A DNA stretch of 64,000 bases from Kappaphycus alvarezii. Its lineage: Eukaryota > Rhodophyta > Florideophyceae > Gigartinales > Solieriaceae. The stretch covers positions 1,178,001 through 1,242,000 of the forward strand of contig NADL03000604.1 of assembly GCA_002205965.3 (NCBI GenBank). The letters run 5' to 3'. The translations under genes and the position numbers were made by a program. This document shows, piece by piece, positions 1-10,842 of the stretch (its first letter is position 1; each line of letters starts with the position of its first letter). Under the pieces are notes generated by a model, which saw nothing but the letters and a program-made list of their open reading frames with translations, made no database searches and was not told where the DNA came from.

Positions 1-1523
1 TCCCCCCCTCAAGCTTCCAACCGCGCCAGAACGAAAATACGTAATAGATTGCCCTTGGCCTCCGACGCAGTTGGATGAACCAGGGGTACCACGAATTATT
101 TCAGCGATCATCTCCGATTGCGTAGTCTAAAGATCCGCGTGTCGTCCAACATGCTGTGCTGCGGATGGCAGGCTGACGCCACTGAACACATGAATAGGGG
201 ATGCAGACATTGCAGTGGGTTGGGTGGTCGGTGAAGTAGCCCTATTCCAATCTGATGTTATCTTCGTCGGTTACCAACTCCGATTAGGATGGAGATCTGA
301 CTTCGACAGGGCCGGGAGGGGGTCCTGATTTCAAAAGGAAACAGGGTAGGAAGAGGGTGCTGTTAACGGAGCGAGAGGGTGTTGTGGGGTTGTAGGTGAA
401 CCCACAAGTTGTGGGTGTTTGGGGTGGAAGGAGTGTTTGAGACTTGATGAAGAAGCGGTATAAGAACAGGAAGGGGCTCCGACAGGTGCTAGGGGTGTGA
501 AAGAAAATTGGAGCTGGGCGAAGTTCGACAGGAACTGGAGGGGAGAGATGGGGTTGTTTTTGGGGGTGCTGCAGCAGTTTGTGTTGCCGACTTCGGTTGC
601 TGTTGACAGCAACTTGTATGGAGAAAAATGCCGCCCTAAAAGCTTGCTCATCGGCAAGCCTCCCCCTCCCGGTGACTCACCGGAACTCCATCGCGTAGCC
701 CGCGCAAAAAAAACGTACAGTTAAATTTGTCGTAAAATTTAATCGATCTAATTGGGCCAGGGGCAGGGGCGATGTGCTCGTAACATGTTTTGAATTTATT
801 TCAGTCAGAACTCTGGAATATATAAACTTGTCGGGCCTAGAGTTTCCCATCAACGTAGTACCCACCTCTCTATTCCGGTGGAGTGTGTATCTCCCGCTAC
901 ATGAAACCTCCCCGGTCATTTCTTGTTCTGCAAAAGGTCGTACGGAAAATTTATTCCCACTTATTTGCCGAGTTGTTAAAAAACACAAAAAACAGCACTC
1001 TACTACAGTAAGCCGCCGGCTTACTGTGGTAGAGTGCTGTTTTACCGCCGGCTTGCCGGTGAGAAAAACTCACGGTCCAGGTACGAGGGCTGGTATTGAC
1101 ATCAGGGCTTTTGAAGATGGGAGGATCAGACCATGCCTTAGTACATTTGCCATATTATAAGTGATCCTAGGTCTTGACGACCAATTTCTGCGCCATACTC
1201 CAGGCCTGCACATCTACCCGACAAGTTCATCCGCCTTCTTAAGTTCATCATTTCATTCACAACAAAGCACAACAATACTTGTGCTCTAGATTTTATCATT
1301 CTAACGTACTTTAAGGACTGAAGCAGCTTAAGTTAGACCGCAGACTTTACGTCAGGTCCTGGGAGAGGGTGTGGCTGATTCATTGATGGTACTGTAGTCC
1401 TTACTTTTAACCATTAAATGTCAACGCCTGCTGCTTGTCTTCCACTTCTTCCTCTCCCCAATCCAGAGTTAACTCCCTCTCCTGAATGCTATTCCAGAGC
1501 ATCATCGTCATTCTCGATCTGGT
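1..1523. other. No recognisable gene; repeat-like sequence with one strong hairpin
   Basis: I see no convincing coding region here. Short open frames exist on both strands (about 331-657 minus, 774-1160 plus), but their composition is biased and none shows a domain. The only clear structure is the hairpin at 989-1043. The stretch from 1050 to 1523 holds nothing I can name. Confidence 0.5.
989..1043. repeat. Near-perfect 26-bp-arm hairpin
   Basis: Positions 989-1014 and 1018-1043 are reverse complements with a single T/C difference, which would be a G-U pair in RNA, around a 3-nt GCC loop. The arms contain AACAGCACTCTAC and its complement. It could be a foldback remnant, a cruciform, a terminator-like structure or a small-RNA precursor. 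Nothing flanking it identifies a host transcript. Confidence 0.85.
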
Positions 1524-2480
1524 TCAATTCCTTGGAGGCTCGGAGATAATCCCTGTACCACATATCGCCGAACGCAGGTAGGATTTTGTGTAGAATTTGT
1601 TCGGCCGCAATAAACTTGGCCACTTTTTGTTGTCCTTCCTCTTTTTTATGCGTAGTCGAACGACTCGCAGCCCCTGAAACCTGCTCGTCACGTGCCCAAT
1701 TACAATTTCGGCCTTAATTCGGATCGAGCTGTGGTGGAAATTATACGCGAAAATCTCAGACAATGAAGTGTGGGGTGATGTGTAGTTGGGGATGAGCCGG
1801 GGATAAATACCGAAGGCAGCGTCCTCCAGCCCATGCTGCTTGCCATCAAAGAATTCATTCTCCAGCTCCTTTTCCAGAAACGATGCCGACCGTGCAACCC
1901 TAGCATCTTGGACGGAACCTGACCAGCCCACCACCAGATGGCGAACCTGTAGATTATAATCGTTGGAAACGAGGGACTGCACACTGTAGTTACTTTTGCA
2001 GTCTATAGAAAGTTTCCTTTTCGTAGCCCGGTGTGAACCCCAGGTTGTGACTCGTTCCGTCCGTTATAAATAAAGCCCAGTGATATCCATATTTAGACTT
2101 AATCTGGGAGCAAAGCTGAGCCCTTTCATCTGATTTCAGCCACTTGATAAATTCACTCTGAATGCTACAAATTGTATTCACCACCCTACGACGGCACTTG
2201 TGAATAACTCCAGAACTGTTGCCATACAACGCCGAGGTTCGAAGCAAATTCGCATCGTTTCCACTAAACCCAAGGCACTGTGGAGCCAGAACCAATTGAT
2301 TGTCAATAGGTAGCTGCTTACTATTAGATTTTTTCGTAAAAAAGCGACCCGCTTTGTGGCGAAGAAGGTCTAAAATTTTGTCAAATGCTTCAGGGTTCAT
2401 TCGAGCGTGCATACAAAAAAAGTGGCGAGATAATTTCTGTAGGACGTTCTCGAACCAGTGAAATGATCTGGGAGCTCGCT
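1524..2480 (-). pseudogene. PIF/Harbinger transposase (DDE_Tnp_4/HARBI1-like), frameshifted
   Basis: This is a decayed DDE transposase of the PIF/Harbinger superfamily. The upstream half (to about 1990) carries an N-terminal part with MNPEAFDKILDLL followed by the first catalytic aspartate in FITDGTSHN. The downstream half (1524-1982) carries NDYNLQV, the second aspartate in GWSGSVQDARV and a plausible catalytic glutamate in IRIKAEIVIGHV. The two halves are in different frames. Translation ends after TFYRLQK at about 1990 and resumes one base later, so a single-base insertion explains the break. Reading continues upstream of the ATG at 2412 (FENVLQKLSRHFF), so the original start lay further 5'. 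No partner DNA-binding gene or terminal inverted repeats were found nearby. Family assignment is from motifs; the copy cannot make a functional enzyme. Confidence 0.75.
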
Positions 2481-3574
2481 GGCGAGGATCAGGGTATCTT
2501 GTTCTGAATTAGGCCTGAATATAATCGAAGCAGTGCATAATATTTGCCGCATGACCCAGAACCAAGAGGCTCTCACTCAAAAGCAGCGTGTCGTCAACAA
2601 CGGACATTTTTTTCGCGGATATAATCATGCAAATATATCCTGAGAGGGCAGAAGGTAACACACGAAGCAAGAATTTGATCGCTGTTAGCTGTAGATCTCA
2701 TTAGTTCGGTTGACATTACCTCAACTAAAGCTGGCTTCCATAGAAGGGTTCTGACTTGATCTTGAGGACCAACGCGTGGCATACTCTGTGTTTCAGGGTA
2801 CTCTGTGTTTTGTTTCCTTGTCTCCCCTTCTTCGTATCGTTTGCTTTCGCAACCTTGCGCTACCGTTTTGAGCGTGCGCGAGGGAGCTACTCTAGAATGT
2901 TTTGAACTAGTTGCGTAAATACAGAGTTGCGATTAGAACGGGAGAGCAAAGGAGTATGCTGAACTGCTGGCTTGATGCCTCACAAATTTACCTGATAAGT
3001 TCGACTCTCGCTGTTGAAATTTCGCGCTCCCCGCCCTCATCCATCTCTTAGCCCCTGAGAATCTTTCCATAGCGCATGCGCTCTCGTCACCACGGAGCTC
3101 CAAGTAGAAAGCTTTTTATTGGGCAACGCGTCACCACTCCGTGATTAGGTGCCGTGTGCTCGCGCTACACTCATTGGCTCCCGGAATCCATGCATTACAG
3201 TAAGTTGGGCGGCTGACTGATTCAAAAGCAGACTAAACTCGCGAAGACTCCGCTTGATGTGCGAAATTCGGCCAACAATATTTCCACACGTCGCAGTTTG
3301 GAGTTGGGAAAATTTTCCCAACAGCTGGTGTGAATATATCCCTGATGTCACCACGACTACAAAATTTTTCACTATACCGTACTTGCATACTGTACATGTT
3401 TGTCGTCCCTACAGTACAGTACTGTACTGTACTGTTACAGTACTCAATACTGTAGTTTATGTGCGGATCAAATGTGAAGGCCAAAACATTGGTAAGTTAA
3501 GAATTTTACTCATTAATTTTCTGAATTACTTGTGCAGAGCCACTAAAATTGACTAGCTTTGGAGGGGGAGGCAA
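2481..3574. other. Intergenic, no gene recognised
   Basis: Only short open frames without domain signals. The main structure is the GTAC-rich palindromic run at 3411-3455. A second partial motif occurs around 3390. Confidence 0.5.
3411..3455. repeat. GTAC/TACTG palindromic oligomer run
   Basis: Alternating ACAGTAC and GTACTGT words form a self-complementary run. The same word recurs near 8201-8222, 8384-8407, 8848-8868, 9502-9522, 37170-37210, 37788-37820, 37979-37992, 43156-43173, 54599-54621 and 59482-59505, always outside the recognisable host coding regions. It looks like a dispersed self-complementary microsatellite or the core of small palindromic elements. Confidence 0.7.
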
Positions 3575-3738
3575 TCATTTGCATGTTGCGGGCTACGACC
3601 AATCGTTGAAGCTGCACACGTGGTCCAAATGGCATAGCTGAGCTTTTTATAAAGCCGTAATGACAACTTCGCCTTAGAGCTTCCGATACGGGCCGCGATT
3701 GCGGCCGCATACTCGTCGACCACCTTTGATCACACTGG
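3575..3738 (-). pseudogene. LINE 3' coding tail, downstream segment
   Basis: Read on the minus strand, this is the continuation of the LINE fragment at 4930-5414 once the inserted element (3748-4920) and one target duplication are removed. The frame gives a basic tail with AAAIAARIGSS and KLSYAIW. A similar tail (KLCYAIW) can be read on the minus strand near 37490-37560, which supports a shared repeat. It contains at least one stop. It matters mainly because it shows what the target of the inserted element was. Confidence 0.5.
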
Positions 3739-3747
3739 TAATCGTAG

Positions 3748-4309
3748 CCGGTACAGTACGAAATGGAGACCTTTAATTTGATTTTTAGTGGGCCTGCTAA
3801 ACAGACTCAACCCAGCACCGGCTGAACCGATGCCCACGCCAACAGAAGGGAAGGAAGAAAATTCCACCACCGACACCTGCGGGCCAAGGCAGTGGTAGCT
3901 TGTAAACCTCCTTGTGTAAGCGCGATGCTTACAGAGGGCGCCGACGACGTCAACATGTGCTCCCGGTTTGCGGCCTCGGACACAACCAGCAGAACCACGG
4001 GACCCAGGACCCCTCGCTTGCTGTCCAAAAGGACAGCCGGATTAAGTGCGGCAGGGTACGCTAAGCGTTGCAGAACTTGATTCGGGTAGAGGGCCCTCAC
4101 CCGCCATTCCCAGTTCGAGGACCCACGTGTGCTGGGGGCGCGGGAAGACAATCCACTTGAAAAGGACATGGCCAACGGCATTGCAGCGGAAGCCCAGTAA
4201 TGTAAGATGCACGAAGGAACGGGCGTCCGGCGCCCGCGCCCATAGCAGCGCGGGCGCCGAGAGTGGCGGGATGAAGGTTGGAGAAATCCAAGTGAAGCGG
4301 AGAGAGAGC
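3748..4309 (+). repeat. Left arm of the long inverted repeat
   Basis: Reverse complement of 4355-4920. It contains, in inverse orientation, the structured repeat module described for the right arm, including the GTAAGC and GGACAGC hairpins. Confidence 0.85.
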
Positions 4310-4354
4310 AGGGAACAAAAGCTTACCGCTGGCACTGTACTGGTACTTTTTGTC

Positions 4355-4920
4355 GCTCTCTCTCCTCTTCACTTGGCTTTCTCCAACCTTCATCCCGCCA
4401 CTCTCGGGGCCCGCGCTGCTATGGGCGCGGGCGCCGGACGCTCGTTCCTTCGTGCATCTTACAGACAGCTCTTTGTTTACTGGGCTTCCGCAGCAATGCC
4501 GTTGGCCATGTCCTTTTCAAGTGGATTGTCTTCCCGCGCCCCCAGCACACGTGGGTCCTCGAACTGGGAATGGCGGGTGAGGGCCCTCTACTCGAATCAA
4601 GTTCTGCAACGCTTAGCGTATCCTGCCGCACTTAATCCGGCTGTCCTTTTGGACAGCAAGCGAGGGGTCCTGGGTCCCGTGGTTCTGCTGGTTGTGTCCG
4701 AGGCCGCAAACCGGGAGCACATGTTGACGTCGTCGGCGCCCTCTGTAAGCATCGCGCTTACACAAGGAGGTTTACAAGCTACCACTGCCTTGGCCCGCAG
4801 GTGTGTCGGTGGTGGAATTTTCTTCCTTCCCTTCTGTTGGCGTGGGCGTCGGTTTAGCCGGTGCTGGCTTGAGTCTGTTTAGCAGGCCCACTAAAAATCA
4901 AATTAAAGGTCTCCATTTCG
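4355..4920 (-). repeat. Right arm of the long inverted repeat, with two internal hairpins
   Basis: On the plus strand the arm includes a conserved core (CTCGAATCAAG, then CGTATCCTGCCGC) followed by hairpin 1 at 4640-4657 (GCTGTCC, TTTT, GGACAGC) and hairpin 2 at 4744-4762 (TGTAAGC, ATCGC, GCTTACA). The same order of core and hairpins appears in a diverged copy at about 38600-38945, and the core alone near 27480-27515. The open frames through this arm have no domain and change with the arm copy, so I do not treat them as genes. Confidence 0.8.
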
Positions 4921-4929
4921 TAATCGTAG

Positions 4930-5414
4930 AAACCATTTGATGAATAATTTTTGAAAATACCCAATACATGGTATCATTAACGAAGCGGGAACAATGGCCC
5001 AACGTGGAGATGACTTCATCGGGGGTGCGAGTGGTGGCATTTGACTGGGCAACCAAGGAGTCAAAGGAGATGGGCTGTAGGAAAAAGATGGGAAAGGGTA
5101 TTGCGCCGTAGAGGACATTGATGGGTTGGCGGGCCAGTTTGCGATTGAGGTCGCAAAACTCGTCATTATGGGGAACTCAGCTGCACCAGCGACGACATGT
5201 GTCGCCTTTTTGTTTGTATCCGATTTGAATGGGGAGACTTTGATAGTATCCAACGCGATGGAGCAGGAGTCGGACGAAGAAGACGTGGTGGAGCGCCGCA
5301 GGAGAATGTCTGCAGAGTACAGGTCGGTGCAGGGGACGAGGAGAGGGGCCTCGAACTCGCATTCACGTCTGGCAGCGCGGATCGCATGGAAACGCAAACG
5401 CGTTTCGAACTGAT
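4930..5414 (-). pseudogene. LINE (non-LTR retrotransposon) C-terminal fragment
   Basis: The minus-strand frame contains PCTDLYSADILL followed by SIALDTIKVSPF. The same arrangement appears in the larger LINE at 28438-29091 (PGTDLRPADIF then LVCNMTIVS). In R2/CRE-type LINEs a C-terminal restriction-like nuclease has a PD...(D/E)xK core, and this order of residues fits, though the K is not certain. The fragment is interrupted at 4929 by the Mutator-like element and resumes at 3738. No reverse transcriptase part remains next to it. Confidence 0.55.
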
Positions 5415-6761
5415 GTGTGACAGTGGATTCTGCTGAAACCTGAGTTTAAGGACCTTTCGGTGGCAATGGTGATGTGCAGTAAGAAGATTTGGCACCCAAT
5501 TACCGCCCTATCATCCCATTTGCCATCATGCTGTCAAATCCTGGAAGCCGTCCTGCTTGGACCACTGAACGTCCGCATCCGCAACTAAGCTCCTGATCCC
5601 AGTGGCCTTCGTCCGTCTATCCGCCACGTACTTTTCTGTCCCTCAGCCGGGCTCGAGACAGAAGATAATGCCCCTATTGCGTTCTCCACGTTCGTGAACT
5701 ACCTTGTAACCAGACGCATCCTCCATTTCCAACCCTAATTCTTCGGCACATCTCTCATTGCCGTCTTTGAATGCGTTGAAGACCCCAACCGGGCCAGACC
5801 CCTCACAATTAGACTCTGGTTCCTTCCCCTTGTTACTCCCAACCTGGGCACACAGCTCAGCTCCAGCACCTAACTCGCATCATACCTCTGACCTCTATGA
5901 CATGGAGGCTGTCATCAACTCGAAAAGGGCCACTGACAACGCACAACACCGAGGGAAATGTGTGCTGCAGAGCATAGACCTACAAAACCTAATCAACTGC
6001 GTCGAGAAATAGCGCATCCTCGGCGAAGTCGCCCAATTCGCATCGACGGCAGCTTGCTTTGCGCATATGACGGCAGCTGTCTACCCTTTTCTTTTGCTCA
6101 CGACAAGCCACAAAAATTTTCCCCTAGATCCAGGCTTTCATGATCCTTCTCAGGCTTGGAAACACCGTATTTATTGGGACCACACTTTGCCCGCGGTGTG
6201 CCCTATCTCGCGTGCCCTCACTCCCACCTTTCGCCCCTCTCGGGCACCACGTAACACTGCCCAGCCAGGGAGGACTTCTTGCCCAGGAACAATTTCCTTC
6301 GGGACAAGCTTTTCTCTTTACTACTGCACCCTCCGTCATCATCAACCCCCAAATCGAGTATACCTTTTCATGCGACTCACACCCTCCTTAAAATGACCGC
6401 CACTGTTTGGACATCCTTATCGACTACATTGGATTTTCCCCGAAATCTCGCGTCCCAGACACATATTTGTTACGAGCCCCTGCACAGCCAGATCCCCATT
6501 CACCTCTTCTCGCGCATGGTGGCCACCGAGAACAAGAAAGAAAAACACTATGCCACTCTCTGCCCTTGGAAGATAGCTACTTCGCCACTTGTCGCGGAAA
6601 TAACTCATCCAAAGAGTACTGACGTCTCGTCACCGCCCTTTCATTTCTCGTCCTACAGCTTACACCACTCGCTTTCTCACGCCGTGCACTCGCCCTATCT
6701 TCCTCGGATTGACAAAGACCGGCTTCGTAAATTACAGACAGAGTGTCTCTCTCTCGTTTTC
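5415..6761. other. Degenerate sequence, possible retroelement remnant
   Basis: No intact gene. At about 5492-5518 the plus strand reads APNYRPIIPF, reminiscent of the NYRPI motif that opens many LINE reverse transcriptases. Downstream frames break repeatedly and I could not follow further motifs. The longest open frame (6279-6770 plus, 163 codons) has no recognisable domain and runs into the 3' end of the bHLH gene. The identification is weak. Confidence 0.3.
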
Positions 6762-7814
6762 TCACCCTGATATCCCGCCCTCTCTCTCCGGGAATAAGCT
6801 CTCTGTCGCCACCTGCCATGGACCGCCGTTACTCGGAGAATACACCTCCTCTAGACATTGAGAAAGTAAACACGCCAAATCATAACATTCTGGATTGTAG
6901 CCTCTCACCTCTCTCGCGTAAAATGCCATAACTGAATGCACATGCCCTCCTATCGTGATCGGCACCCCTAGACACGTCTTCATCCCAAACTCCGCTGCAA
7001 GCCGACCTCTGATAAAGGTTTCCCGGTCTGCCAAATCAATGAGCCATTCCGCCCTCTTCGAAGTCCAAACTCTTCCAGGCATTCCCATTTTCGGCCGAAA
7101 CTCAAATCCGCGACTAGCTCTGGCAAATGACGCCAAAGCCTCGTCCTCCTTCCCTGCCCCGTCACAGCCTCCAGCTCCGCACTGTATCAGCGTCCACCCC
7201 AGCCTCATCACACTCACACTATCTCTCACCACACACCCATGGACATTTCCAGGCTCCTCCATCACGCCTACTAACCTTCCCGCCCCCGTCCCAATATCCT
7301 CCCTGCTATCCTCTTCCTCACTCTCATCCCGTCGTTCAGCCAACGTCCACCATTCCGCATACCGCCAGCCCCGTCTGGCTGCAAACAACTTCATCACACT
7401 AGACACTGCATTCACCAACGGCTTGCGGCCATCATCCGCGCAATTCCTCACCCATCTTCGCGTCGCCTCGGGTGTGACTACTGCTAGTTCCAATGCCAGC
7501 TCCGCAGCACGTCCCATTAACGACCGTATGACATGCAATGAGTGTTGCAGTACCTGTGCCTTGGCCGTTAGTTCCAACCCTCCTTGCGGTTCGGGTAATA
7601 CCCGTCGCAACTGTTCATACTGCTCTCCCAATCGGTCCCTTGTTGCACGTACATCGCGGCGGCGTCTATGAATGGCAGACTCCTCTGGGCCTGCCTTCTG
7701 AGACCCCGGAGATGTGACCGAATCTGCCTCCGCATTCGCTTCTTCCTCGTCTTCTTCGCCACGGTCAAGTGCGGCTTCTGCTTCTGTTTCTCTTGAAGGA
7801 GAGGGCAACGACAT
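6762..7814 (-). CDS. bHLH transcription factor with C-terminal GAF-like domain
   Basis: A single-exon gene of 350 codons with start ATG at 7814. An open stretch of 40 codons continues upstream but begins in non-coding-like sequence, and MSLPSPS is the better start. Residues 1-55 are acidic and Ser/Glu rich. Residues about 60-120 form a basic helix-loop-helix: the basic region HRRRRDVRATRDRL and helix 1, a loop after VLPEPQG, and helix 2 with AQVLQHSLHVIRSL. This predicts DNA binding as a dimer. Residues about 150-335 resemble the GAF-like or bHLH-MYC_N module: WRYAEWW, then GMPGRVWTSKRAEWL and TCLGVPI, possibly a ligand-binding or protein-interaction part. It is likely nuclear. No introns, breaks or missing key residues are visible. 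The 5' flank carries a 17-bp tandem repeat. The bHLH call is firm; the second domain is by pattern only. Confidence 0.8.
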   Translation of the reverse strand: MSLPSPSRETEAEAALDRGEEDEEEANAEADSVTSPGSQKAGPEESAIHRRRRDVRATRDRLGEQYEQLRRVLPEPQGGLELTAKAQVLQHSLHVIRSLMGRAAELALELAVVTPEATRRWVRNCADDGRKPLVNAVSSVMKLFAARRGWRYAEWWTLAERRDESEEEDSREDIGTGAGRLVGVMEEPGNVHGCVVRDSVSVMRLGWTLIQCGAGGCDGAGKEDEALASFARASRGFEFRPKMGMPGRVWTSKRAEWLIDLADRETFIRGRLAAEFGMKTCLGVPITIGGHVHSVMAFYAREVRGYNPECYDLACLLSQCLEEVYSPSNGGPWQVATESLFPEREGGISG

Positions 7815-7886
7815 TGTGTACAGTGTGTGAGGATAGGTGTGACACAAGCGGGATGTGGATGAAGCGAGGATTAGGACTGGGTGAAC

Positions 7887-7920
7887 TCGATGGACGAAAG
7901 ATATCGATGGACGAAAGATA
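7887..7920. promoter_or_regulatory. 17-bp tandem direct repeat upstream of the bHLH start
   Basis: The word TCGATGGACGAAAGATA occurs twice back to back, 7887-7903 and 7904-7920, about 75-105 bp upstream of the bHLH ATG. It could be a duplicated regulatory site or part of the 5' UTR. Function is not shown by the sequence. Confidence 0.45.
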
Positions 7921-8953
7921 TCCGAAAAAGTCAAGCTCTGCCAAAGGCAGCGACTGTATCAGCCAGTGGCTGCTATTGGAAGCTTAGTGCACAGATGCGG
8001 TCAAAGAGGTTTGGACTACCGTGATTTCTATCGGTGTGTCGCTTCTTCTGTTTCCCCAAGCCCACTGAGGCCTTGCGTTAGTGCAGTATGGCTTACTTGA
8101 AGGCATTTGCATTAAACCAATCATGCTGCGCTACAAAATCGTTGAAGATCTAACGCAATTTGCAATTGGCTGACCCGCCAGTTCGCATACAAAAATGTGT
8201 AATGTACTGTACAGTACTGTACAAGTCACCCTGATGCATCATTACAGTTATGTAAAAATCGATAGCGCGGGACTTGTAAATTGCTCTTGCACAGTACTGT
8301 TCTGTCAAGTTTTACTCATTAATTTTCTTCAATACTTGTACAGCACATGCGGATTAGGGGTTTTCAGAGGATTAATGGTTTATTGTACTGTACTGTACTG
8401 TACAGTAGGTTCTCGCTGAGAGCATTCTCCTTGGCGGAAGACTGCTCTACCCCTTGAGGGGTATCGTATCATACCCGACACTTTCTTGTCCCGTTTCTTG
8501 GTTCCCCCATGCCGACCACTTGTACCAATCATTTGATGCGCTTTGGAACATAGGCTAACCTATTTTTCAATCATTAAAACACCCCAATTTTTCCCCTTTC
8601 TTGAAAATGCCTCATCTGACCTGACTGGACCCGAAAGTGGTCAGTTCTGATTGTCGACACTACAGAGCTGCTTGATGGCAAAGAACACCCCCCTCCAACC
8701 CACCGTACTCCACCCAAACCTAAAACAATAATTTTTAAGGGGGTTTACGGTGTGCGCGTTTCGTGTAATTTTTGCACAGGATATAGTAGTTCTACGTTGA
8801 AACTGGAAACCAAAGACGGATTCTGCGAAATACAGGGAGATGCGAGAATGTACTGTACAGTACTGTACAAATATCGCGATTTTAAGGAAACTACTCCAAA
8901 AAACTCTCTCACTGTTAAAATACAGGATACATATAATTTATTTAGGATCTATT
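7921..8953. other. Intergenic with GTAC-rich palindromes
   Basis: No gene recognised. GTAC/TACTG runs occur near 8201-8222, 8384-8407 and 8848-8868. Short open frames here (for example 8195-8419 plus) arise largely from those repeats. Confidence 0.5.
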
Positions 8954-9310
8954 TAGTCCTGTAGTGTAGTTTTTTGCCCTTTGTGCTATTTCTATTCTAC
9001 GTAGTCTATATTTTCTCTACCGTATTATACTGTTAGCGATGTCTGCTAGGACTGTAGTGTAAGGGTCACTAGGACCGTCCGCAAGACTATCAACTAGGGA
9101 ATTTAGTAAGTAGGTAGAAGATGTGCTAGAGATAGTCGACGGCATCTACTGCCTATAAAAGGCCTAGCCGCCTTGGGCACTGAAGTAAAAGCATCATCAA
9201 TAATTTTATTTCAACCTACTCAACTTGTCTTCCCGAAGCAAAAACGACTACAGATTTTTTCAGGTACGCCGCTAACGGAGCCAGTCTACTTTTTATCCTT
9301 TGAATTTTCG
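8954..9310 (+). repeat. LTR-like repeat, copy 1
   Basis: About 357 bp that align in direct orientation with 13464-13828. The shared landmarks come in the same order: TAGTCC then TGTA, TAGTCTATAT, TTAGCGAT, a GTCACTA..GACCG block, ATCTACTGCC, a TATAAAAG box at 9154-9161 and a terminal TTTGAATTTTCG. A TG-like start and an internal TATA box suggest a retrotransposon LTR. The copies differ considerably, so they are old. Confidence 0.6.
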
Positions 9311-10842
9311 CGACACTCATATATTCAAACTAACAGCTTCACTACGTCAAAAAAGAAGCAGCAAAGAAACACTCCAGCTTGTGCCTGAACTTACAACCAA
9401 GTGAACCGACTTGTTTCAGGCGTTTTGTCGCCGCTTAATTACTTGATCTAAGTAATTTATGATGACCCACCTATCTATTGTTTTGAACAGGGTTGGGAGA
9501 TATGTACAGTACAGTACAGTACGTATCATTGAGCGGTACATAAAAAAGTTTCAGCCCCTCGCTTTTGACTCGCGAGGAGCTGCATGCTCCGATAACATCC
9601 GTTTCCTGGTACTTTTTATCGACTTAGCTCTGAACAAATGTCACATCTCTCCCACTATCTTCCGCACACACATACATCAACGCTTAAGCTGCATCACATG
9701 GTCTTCGGTAGCGATGATTATCATCTCGTGCGCTCCACTGCACGTGCCCGATTCGGATCATCCGATTTGTTCTTAATCTTAATAGGCGGTCAGGAAGTGC
9801 ACACTCGAAATGAAAGATGAGTGAAAATTATTAACAGTACATTGCACATGTGCAGTATTGTATTTTCCGCCTAAATTTATCTTTTGGGTACCGGAATTGT
9901 ACTCCAGCACACAAAAATTACCTTTCTAAATACTCGGACATGTATTTCTAAACTGTCTTATCTATTTACCAGTCAACTGATAAACTACACATGCATTTTT
10001 GTACCTTGTCATTGATGATAAACCGTCGGTTGTGTCCTTGGAAAACCCGGAAGATATCATCTCGTTGTTGCAATTGATATCTTTGCAAGGAGCAATATGA
10101 GCAGAAATATTTTTCAACGAAGCACCATCACACTCTGAACAACGCCTGCAACCGAAAGATTTTGAAGGTGGTTGCAGACCATGAATAAAAAATTTCAATA
10201 GAACAAGAGGAAATTGGGCAGAATGCAGTTCAAGATCGACCTCAACCATAAAGTGAACAAAACATTTTGAACATTGCTAACGACAAATGGAAATCAAACA
10301 ATAAAAACGGAAATAAAACGCTTATAAGGGGTTTTACAAGTCTGTTGGTAACTCTCAGTATGCGCGCACTTTTTGTTCACCAAACGCAAACACAGCGACA
10401 GCTAAAAACGAAGGAGAAATAAAATTAATACTAACGTTCAAAAAAAGCAGAAAAAACTCTTTCGCTCCCATGTCACATATCATCATCCAGGATTGATGAA
10501 GCAGTTGCAGCAAACTTCGTAACTGAAAAGCTTCCGAAGAAGAAGCAGAAAACTAATCCAGGCAATGCTCATGACACAGGAAAAGTACAGCCCATCATCT
10601 AGTGCAACTAACGGAATCAACAGAAATATTGTGCTTATGGTAAACTGAGCGAGTTTACCCTTTTCGTTTGTTGAACATCCAGACTTCCTTCTGTTCTTCA
10701 ACAGAATCAAGCCGAGAGTGTCTACTCCAAACAGCAATCGGTTCAATCATAAAATTGTTCCATCTTTTACAAAAGAAGTTGAATACAATGTAGTATTGCT
10801 CAGACCTTCTTCCTTGAATTCAGTATATATATAATTTGACCT
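9311..10842. other. No recognisable gene
   Basis: AT-rich sequence with a GTAC run near 9502-9522. Minus-strand frames at 9962-10249 and 10483-10746 are Cys- and Leu-containing but show no domain I can name. They may be degraded transposon coding sequence next to the hAT fossil that follows. Confidence 0.4.

Larger units (their letters stand above)
3739..4929. mobile_element. Non-autonomous Mutator-like long-TIR (foldback) element with 9-bp target duplications
   Basis: The element body is 3748-4920, flanked by identical 9-bp copies TAATCGTAG at 3739-3747 and 4921-4929. A 9-bp duplication together with very long terminal inverted repeats is the usual signature of Mutator-like elements. The two arms (3748-4309 and 4355-4920) are reverse complements at high identity, with a small indel near 4200/4460, around a loop of about 45 bp. 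The left end carries about 11 extra bases (CCGGTACAGTA) before the repeat shared with the right end, so one terminus may be altered. No transposase lies inside. A 278-codon open frame at 4046-4882 is only the arm read twice. High arm identity suggests the element is young relative to its surroundings. Confidence 0.75.

Noticed and set aside
4046-4882. Longest frame in the inverted-repeat element (278 codons)
   Set aside because: It reads both arms of the repeat back to back, and the same peptide appears on the other strand at 3807-4181. It has no domain and is a by-product of the repeat.
6955-7671. 238-codon plus-strand frame
   Set aside because: Exactly antisense to the bHLH gene, Ser/Pro/Thr biased and without a domain.
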